A stretch of 64,000 bases of DNA, taken from the NCBI GenBank assembly GCA_040220455.1, contig JAVJUS010000112.1:1-64000 (forward strand). The letters run 5' to 3'. The translations under genes and the position numbers were made by a program. Position 1 is the first letter of the stretch, and the number at the start of each line of letters is the position of its first letter. Source of the DNA: JAVJUS01 sp040220455 (GTDB lineage: Bacteria; Pseudomonadota; Alphaproteobacteria; DSM-16000; Inquilinaceae). This document shows, in pieces, positions 58,022 to 64,000 of this stretch. The notes under the pieces were generated by a model. The model was not told the DNA's origin. It did not search any database and was given only the letters and a program-made list of their open reading frames with translations.

Positions 58022-59272
58022 ATGGCCGCGCGCGCGGCGTCCCGTCTCGCCTCGTTCCCACTGATCGCGCTGTTCGTGCTGGCACCGCTCATCGCGATCC
58101 TGGCGCCACGCGCGCATGGCTCGGTGCCGCTGATCCTGACCGTCGTCGCCCTGGCCGGACAGATCTGGCGCGACCGGGCAACTCCGCCGATCGCCTGGAT
58201 CGGCCTGGTCGCGGCCGCCGGATTCGTCGCCCTGATCGCGCTGAGCGCGATCTGGACGGTCGAGCCGTCGTACACGCTCGAGCGCTCCGGCAAGCTCGCC
58301 TATCTGGGCGCAGCCGGCTTCGTCCTCGTCGCGCTGGTGCGGGCGGCCCCGGACTTCGTCCGCCGGCGCCTGGAACAGGCGCTCATGATCGGCTTCGTCA
58401 TCGGCCTCGCCCTCCTCATCGTCGAACTCGCCAGCGCCAACGCCGTCTATCGTCTCGTCTCCCTCACGCCGCCGGATGAAGCGGTGCCCGACTTCACGAC
58501 GAACCGGGCCGCCGTAGCCCTGGCGCTGTTCGCCGCGCCGGCGCTGGTCGGGATTCAGCGGCGCCACGGAGGGCCAGCGGCGCTCCTTCTCCTGGCCGCC
58601 ACGGTCGCCGCCGTCACCCTGAGCGCCAGCCAGTCAGCGCCGCTCGCGCTCGCCGCCGCCGTCCTCGCCTGGGGCGCGGGGCGGCTGGCCGGCCGGCCGA
58701 CCGTCCTCGCGATCGCGGGCGTGGCGATCCTCGCGCTCGCGCTCGCGCCGTGGATCATGCTGGCCGTCCCGTCGGTCGATCTCTCGGGCCTGCCCGCCTG
58801 GGAGGCCGGAAGCGCCGCCCTCCGCCTGGAGATCTGGGGCACGGTCGCCGACCTGGTCGTGCAGCGCCCGTGGTTCGGCCACGGCGTGGAAGCCCTGCGG
58901 TTCATGACCTTGGACGAGCCGATCGGCGACGCGTCGACCATGACGACGATCCATCATCCCCACAATGTGCCGCTCCAGATCTGGATCGAGCTGGGCGCCC
59001 TGGGCGTGGCCGCCGCCATGACCCTGGTCTGCATGATCGCCCGCGTTCTCCTCGGCCTGGATCGCGACAGCATCCCGGTCGCCAGTGCCGTGGTCGCGGG
59101 CATCCTGGCCACCTCGCTGGTCAGCCACGGCGCGTGGCAGAGCTGGTGGATCGGCCTGATCGGCGTCCTCGCGGCCACCATCGCCCTGACGGCGGAACGG
59201 CGGACCGCCGCCCGCCCCGTCTCCGCCGCCGTGCCGGCGCCGTCCCCCGCCACGCGCCGGGCGACAGCCTAG
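58022..59272 (+). CDS. O-antigen ligase family protein (Wzy_C/WaaL)
   Basis: A polytopic membrane protein of 416 residues with about 11 helices. The large periplasmic loop includes RLEIWGTVADLVVQRPWFGHG and the HHPHNVPLQIWIELGALG block. The latter contains the conserved His of O-antigen ligases and polymerases. AGGAGA precedes ATG 58022. It would join O-antigen or exopolysaccharide to lipid A-core, or polymerise a surface glycan. It lies near GDP-fucose genes on the opposite strand, supporting a surface-polysaccharide region. Confidence 0.85.
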   Translation: MAARAASRLASFPLIALFVLAPLIAILAPRAHGSVPLILTVVALAGQIWRDRATPPIAWIGLVAAAGFVALIALSAIWTVEPSYTLERSGKLAYLGAAGFVLVALVRAAPDFVRRRLEQALMIGFVIGLALLIVELASANAVYRLVSLTPPDEAVPDFTTNRAAVALALFAAPALVGIQRRHGGPAALLLLAATVAAVTLSASQSAPLALAAAVLAWGAGRLAGRPTVLAIAGVAILALALAPWIMLAVPSVDLSGLPAWEAGSAALRLEIWGTVADLVVQRPWFGHGVEALRFMTLDEPIGDASTMTTIHHPHNVPLQIWIELGALGVAAAMTLVCMIARVLLGLDRDSIPVASAVVAGILATSLVSHGAWQSWWIGLIGVLAATIALTAERRTAARPVSAAVPAPSPATRRATA

Positions 59273-59292
59273 AGTCCAGGGTTCGGCGCCGG

Positions 59293-60183
59293 TCAGGCCT
59301 TCTCCCCGGCGAGCCCGAGCTGGAAGCGGTGGAGCGCCGAGGCGTTCAGGTCGCCCAGCCCCGCGTTCATCGCCGCCTGGTAGAGCTCCGCGATCGGCCC
59401 GGACGCCAGCAGCGGCACGCCCACCTCGCCGGCATAGGCCTCGATCAGCCGGGCGTCCTTGAGCATGTGCCTGAGGTAGAAGTTGGGGCGGAAGTCGTTC
59501 TCGAGCGTCGCGCCGGCCGTGCCGACGACGACGCCGGAGCTGTAGTCGGTCACCTTCAGCACGCCCATCACCGCGTCGGGCGAGAGGCCCGACTTGCGCG
59601 CGAGGCCGAGGGCCTCGCCGGTCGCGGCGATCTGGCTGGCGACCAGCAGGTTGCCGACCAGCTTCATCGACGCCCCCGCGCCGACCGCGCCCATGTGGTG
59701 GACGGTCTTTCCCATGACCTCGAAGAACGGCTTGGCCTCGGCGAAATCCGCCTCCGCGCCGCCGCACACGAAATCGAGCACGCCGGTCCAGGATTCGTTT
59801 CGGCTGCCGAACACCGGCGCGTCGACATAGCGCCCGCCCCGGTCGGCCACGGCGGCGCCCAGCTCGCGGGTCAACAGCGGGTCGGTCGTCGTGCAGTCGA
59901 CGACCAGCATGCCGTCGCGCACCGTGTCGAGCAGACCGCCGCCGACCGACTCGTCGCCGTGATAGACGGTGCGCTGGGCGTCCGGTCCGGTCAGGCACAG
60001 GAACACGATATCGCGGCCGTCCACCGCGTCGGCGATGGTGTCGGCGACCGTGGCCGATGCCAGATCCGCCGGCAGGTCGCGTCGCGTCCGGTTCCAGGCC
60101 ACGACCTCGTGGCCGGCGGACAGGAGATTGCGCACCATGCCGGTGCCCATGATGCCGAGACCGAGATAGGCGAGCTGCGCCAT
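59293..60183 (-). CDS. NAD(P)-dependent 3-hydroxyisobutyrate dehydrogenase-like enzyme
   Basis: Beta-hydroxyacid dehydrogenase of 296 residues. N-terminal Rossmann motif LGLGIMGTGM, WNRT dinucleotide-specificity region, the substrate block DAPVFGSRNESWTG (a variant of D-A-P-V-S-G) and the catalytic Lys in ASMKLVGNLL. It could act on small hydroxyacids or succinic semialdehyde. Convergent with the O-antigen ligase gene. Confidence 0.88.
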   Translation of the reverse strand: MAQLAYLGLGIMGTGMVRNLLSAGHEVVAWNRTRRDLPADLASATVADTIADAVDGRDIVFLCLTGPDAQRTVYHGDESVGGGLLDTVRDGMLVVDCTTTDPLLTRELGAAVADRGGRYVDAPVFGSRNESWTGVLDFVCGGAEADFAEAKPFFEVMGKTVHHMGAVGAGASMKLVGNLLVASQIAATGEALGLARKSGLSPDAVMGVLKVTDYSSGVVVGTAGATLENDFRPNFYLRHMLKDARLIEAYAGEVGVPLLASGPIAELYQAAMNAGLGDLNASALHRFQLGLAGEKA

Positions 60184-60263
60184 TCCGGCGTTCCTCCGGT
60201 TGCTGTCTTCGTTTCGGTTCTGGTCATCGGCGATGGTTCCCGCGGGGGGCCGGGTTCGCCGGA

Positions 60264-61370
<1,107 letters not shown>

Positions 61371-61472
61371 GACGCGGCCCTGTTTCCCCCGGCTCGACGC
61401 GATTGGAGCAGAGTCTACAGGGCCGCGCGCGGCGACGGAAGGACCGGCGCCGCCGCGCGGAGGCGGGGCGAT

Positions 61473-62438
61473 TCAGACCCGGGCGTCGGCCAGGTTGTCG
61501 CAGAACCAGCGATAGGTCGCGGCGACACCGTCGACCAGCGGCGTCGGCGCCTGCCAGCCGGTCGCCGACAGGCGCGAGACGTCGAGCAGCTTGCGCGGCG
61601 TTCCGTCCGGCTTGGACAGATCGAAGGCGATCTCGCCCTCGAATCCGGTCACCGTGCAGACCAACCTGGCCAGATCGGCGATCGCGATATCCTCGCCCGT
61701 GCCGATATTGATCGGCGCCTCGTCGGAATAGACCCGGAGCAGATGAACCACGGCGTCGGCGAGGTCGTCGACATGCAGGAACTCGCGCCGCGGCCGACCG
61801 CTGCCCCAGACGGGCAGGGTCGACCGGCCGGCGAGCCGGGCCTCGTGCGCCTTGCGCATCAGCGCCGGCAGGACGTGGCTCTTCTCCAGGTCGAAATTGT
61901 CGCCGGGACCGTAGAGATTGGTCGGCATCAGGGAGATGTAGTCGCAGCCGTACTGGCGACGGTACGCCTGGCACTGCTTCAGCCCGGCGATCTTGGCGAT
62001 GGCGTACCACTCGTTGGTCGTCTCGAGCGGGCCGGTCAGCAGGCTGTCCTCGGCGATCGGCTGGGGCGCGTGCTTGGGGTAGATGCAGCTCGAGCCGAGA
62101 AACGCGAGCTTGGCGATCCCGATCCGGCGTGCCGCCTCGATCACGTTGGTCTGGATCGCCAGGTTGTCGTAGAGGAACTCGCCCGGCCAGGTGTCGTTGG
62201 CGAGGATGCCGCCGACTTTGGCGGCGGCGAGGACGACCACATCCGGCCGGGCCTCGGCCATCCAGTCCTCGACCTCCGCCTGGCGGCGCAGATCGACCCG
62301 GTCGCGGCCGACCGTCAGGATCTCGCATGCCTCGCGCTCCAGGCGGCGCACGACCGCGCCGCCCACCATGCCGCGATGGCCGGCTACGAAGACGCGCCGC
62401 CCGGCGAGTTCGAAAGGAGCGGCCGAGCTTTCAGACAT
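61473..62438 (-). CDS. fcl: GDP-L-fucose synthase
   Basis: Bifunctional epimerase-reductase making GDP-L-fucose from GDP-4-keto-6-deoxymannose with NADPH. It has 321 residues; the cofactor motif GHRGMVGGA, AAKVGGI, the catalytic YAIAK motif and LYGPGDNFDLEKSHVLPALMRK are diagnostic. It overlaps gmd by 8 bases. The product feeds fucosylated O-antigen or exopolysaccharide. Confidence 0.95.
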   Translation of the reverse strand: MSESSAAPFELAGRRVFVAGHRGMVGGAVVRRLEREACEILTVGRDRVDLRRQAEVEDWMAEARPDVVVLAAAKVGGILANDTWPGEFLYDNLAIQTNVIEAARRIGIAKLAFLGSSCIYPKHAPQPIAEDSLLTGPLETTNEWYAIAKIAGLKQCQAYRRQYGCDYISLMPTNLYGPGDNFDLEKSHVLPALMRKAHEARLAGRSTLPVWGSGRPRREFLHVDDLADAVVHLLRVYSDEAPINIGTGEDIAIADLARLVCTVTGFEGEIAFDLSKPDGTPRKLLDVSRLSATGWQAPTPLVDGVAATYRWFCDNLADARV

Positions 62439-63507
62439 AGGCGGGATGCCGCGCCGGCTCCTCGCGCATCAGGGCGAGATCGGCGGCCACCATCTCGGAG
62501 ACCAGCGTCTGGAAGTCGGTCTTGTGGTGCCAGCCCAGCCGCGTGCGGGCCTTCGTCGGATCGCCCAGCAGCAGGTCGACCTCGGTCGGCCGGAAGTAGC
62601 GCGGGTCGATCTCGACCACCGGCTTGCCGGTACGAGTGTCGTAGCCCTTCTCCTCGACTCCGTCGCCCTTCCAGACGATGGAGCGGCCGATCTCGGCGAA
62701 GGCCAGCTCGACGAACTCGCGCACGCTGTGCGTCTCGCCTGTGGCCAGCACGTAGTCGTCAGCCACGTCCTGCTGCATCATCGCCCACATGCCCTCGACA
62801 TAGTCGCGGGCATGGCCCCAGTCGCGTTTGGCGTCCAGGTTGCCGAGATAGATCCGGTCCTGCAGGCCCAGCTCGATCGCCGCGACGGCGCGGGTGATCT
62901 TGCGGGTCACGAAGGTCTCGCCGCGGATCGGGCTCTCGTGGTTGAACAGGATGCCGTTGGAGGCGTGGATGCCGTAGGCCTCGCGGTAGTTCACGGTGAT
63001 CCAGAAGGCATAGAGCTTGGCCGCGCCGTAGGGGCTGCGCGGATAGAACGGCGTGCGCTCGGTCTGCGGCGTCTCCTGGACCTTGCCGTAGAGCTCGGAG
63101 GTCGAGGCCTGGTAGAAGCGCGTCCGGCCCTCGAGCTTGAGAATGCGGATCGCCTCGAGCAGGCGCAACGTGCCCAGCGCGTCGGAATTGGCGGTGTATT
63201 CCGGCGTCTCGAAGCTGACCTGGACGTGGCTCTGAGCGGCCAGATTGTAAATCTCGTCCGGCTGCACTTCCTGGACCAGGCGGATCAAGTTGGTGGCGTC
63301 GGTCATGTCGCCGTAGTGCAGGCGATACCGAGCGTCGAGTTCGTGCGGATCCTGGTAGATGTGATCGACACGGCCCGTGTTGAACGACGACGACCGGCGC
63401 TTGACCCCGTGCACGACATACCCCTTGGCGAGCAGCAGCTCGGCCAGATAGGCGCCGTCCTGGCCCGTGGCGCCGGTGATCAGCGCCACCTTGTTCGACT
63501 TGTCCAT
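62431..63507 (-). CDS. gmd: GDP-mannose 4,6-dehydratase
   Basis: Converts GDP-mannose to GDP-4-keto-6-deoxymannose, 358 residues. It has GATGQDGAYLAELLL, the SSSFNTGRVDHIY block, the QASTSELYG motif with catalytic Thr-Glu, YPRSPYGAAKLYA with the Tyr-Lys pair, and NHESPIRGETFVTRKI. It lies 4 bases after the manC end and overlaps fcl by 8 bases, so all three are one operon. Confidence 0.97.
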   Translation of the reverse strand: MDKSNKVALITGATGQDGAYLAELLLAKGYVVHGVKRRSSSFNTGRVDHIYQDPHELDARYRLHYGDMTDATNLIRLVQEVQPDEIYNLAAQSHVQVSFETPEYTANSDALGTLRLLEAIRILKLEGRTRFYQASTSELYGKVQETPQTERTPFYPRSPYGAAKLYAFWITVNYREAYGIHASNGILFNHESPIRGETFVTRKITRAVAAIELGLQDRIYLGNLDAKRDWGHARDYVEGMWAMMQQDVADDYVLATGETHSVREFVELAFAEIGRSIVWKGDGVEEKGYDTRTGKPVVEIDPRYFRPTEVDLLLGDPTKARTRLGWHHKTDFQTLVSEMVAADLALMREEPARHPAYV

Positions 63508-63511
63508 GCCG

Positions 63512-64000
63512 TCACTCCACCGGATGCACGATCGGCTCGCCCTCGGCGGCCGCGCCCTTGCGGCGGCGCTCCGACAGGCGGTCGACCAGGGTCTTGACTT
63601 CCTGCGCGCGGTCGAGCGGGCAGACCAGGACCGCGTCCTCCGTCGCGACGACGGCGCAGCCGCTCATGCCGATGACGGCGACCAGCGGCCCGTCGCTGCG
63701 GACATAGCTGCCATCCGTACCGGCGACGACGCAGTCGCCGACCACCACATTGCCGTCGATGTCGCCGGCGTTGGCCAGGATCTCGTGCAGGGCCTGCCAG
63801 GAGCCGACGTCGCTCCAGCCCATCTCGACCGGCACGACGGCGCCGCGGTCGGTGCGCTCCATCACCGCCACGTCGATCGGCTGGGCCGGCGCCGAGCCGA
63901 AGGCCGCGGCCTCCAGATGCCACAGCGCGCCCTCGCCCGTGCCGTCCTCGAGCGCGCGGCGGCAGGCGGCCACGATCTCGGGCGCGTGGCGCTCCATCTC
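63512..64000 (-). CDS. manC: Mannose-1-phosphate guanylyltransferase, C-terminal part (runs off the window)
   Basis: The last 162 residues of the enzyme making GDP-mannose from mannose 1-phosphate and GTP. It includes the substrate-binding DVAVMERTDRGAVVPVEMGWSDVGSW segment and the beta-helix-like C-terminal end with SGCAVVATEDAVLVCPLDRAQEVKTLVDRL. The start lies beyond position 64000. It completes the GDP-mannose to GDP-L-fucose path with gmd and fcl. No phosphomannose-isomerase domain is fused at this end. Confidence 0.9.
   Translation of the reverse strand, partial: EMERHAPEIVAACRRALEDGTGEGALWHLEAAAFGSAPAQPIDVAVMERTDRGAVVPVEMGWSDVGSWQALHEILANAGDIDGNVVVGDCVVAGTDGSYVRSDGPLVAVIGMSGCAVVATEDAVLVCPLDRAQEVKTLVDRLSERRRKGAAAEGEPIVHPVE

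Overview
This is a high-GC window from a free-living Gram-negative bacterium, most probably an alphaproteobacterium of the Rhodospirillales/Geminicoccales type. The evidence is a pyrB-pyrC pair with an overlapping start, a ChvI/ChvG-like two-component pair, plsY, an Atm1-type ABC exporter, a 55-residue L33 protein, an O-antigen ligase with GDP-fucose genes, and many dispersed short palindromic repeats. I see no phage, insertion sequence, CRISPR array, rRNA or tRNA. Most of the window reads as core chromosome with a few accessory patches.

Layout. 1-1.9 kb: the tail of a basic, Lys/Arg-rich protein and an S41 peptidase lipoprotein. 1.9-10.1 kb: a probable metalloid-detoxification cluster. A promoter flanked by palindromes drives one divergent and three canonical ArsI/CadI-type VOC dioxygenase (C-As lyase) genes. 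These are followed by glutamate-cysteine ligase, an Atm1-type glutathione/metal ABC exporter, a Na+/solute symporter and a metallophosphoesterase. 10.2-14 kb: rpmG, a persulfide-dioxygenase-like hydrolase and pyrB-pyrC; this pyrC lacks its N-terminal metal-binding histidines. 14.5-19.3 kb: the conserved DUF4212 / Na+ symporter / cNMP-CBS-DUF294 / DnaQ-like exonuclease set. 19.3-24 kb: a membrane protein, a thioesterase, a Rieske-oxygenase remnant, plsY, puuE-type allantoinase and a secreted single-heme protein. 24.3-35.3 kb: NhaP-type antiporter with a cNMP domain, pdxY with a MocR regulator, ppk2, an SDR, a hydrolase-OsmC fusion, an MBL hydrolase, two small unknowns and a HAD phosphatase. 35.3-38 kb: repeat clusters, an RTX-like secreted protein and an unknown 298-residue protein.

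38-45.4 kb, minus strand: a complete minimal V-type ATPase operon in the permuted order B-D-I-K-E-DUF2764-A. The K subunit keeps residues associated with Na+ binding. 45.7-49.7 kb: two related tandem membrane proteins of unknown family and a 596-residue protein with a disordered repetitive N-terminus and a beta-rich C-terminal domain carrying a D-x-Y-D motif. 49.9-53.6 kb: PEP synthase and an AhpD-like protein, divergent around a pair of inverted FNR/FixK-like sites, then a DUF3775 protein. 53.8-56.9 kb: a lipoprotein and the two-component pair. 57.3-64 kb: an unknown protein, an O-antigen ligase, a 3-hydroxyisobutyrate-dehydrogenase-like enzyme, mtnA, and fcl-gmd-manC for GDP-L-fucose synthesis, with manC running off the end.

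Two themes stand out. One is a glutathione-linked (organo)arsenical detoxification cassette. The other is sodium: a Na+-type V-ATPase, two sodium symporters and a Na+/H+ antiporter sit in one window. In addition, dispersed palindromic repeats provide the TAG stop codons of at least three genes.
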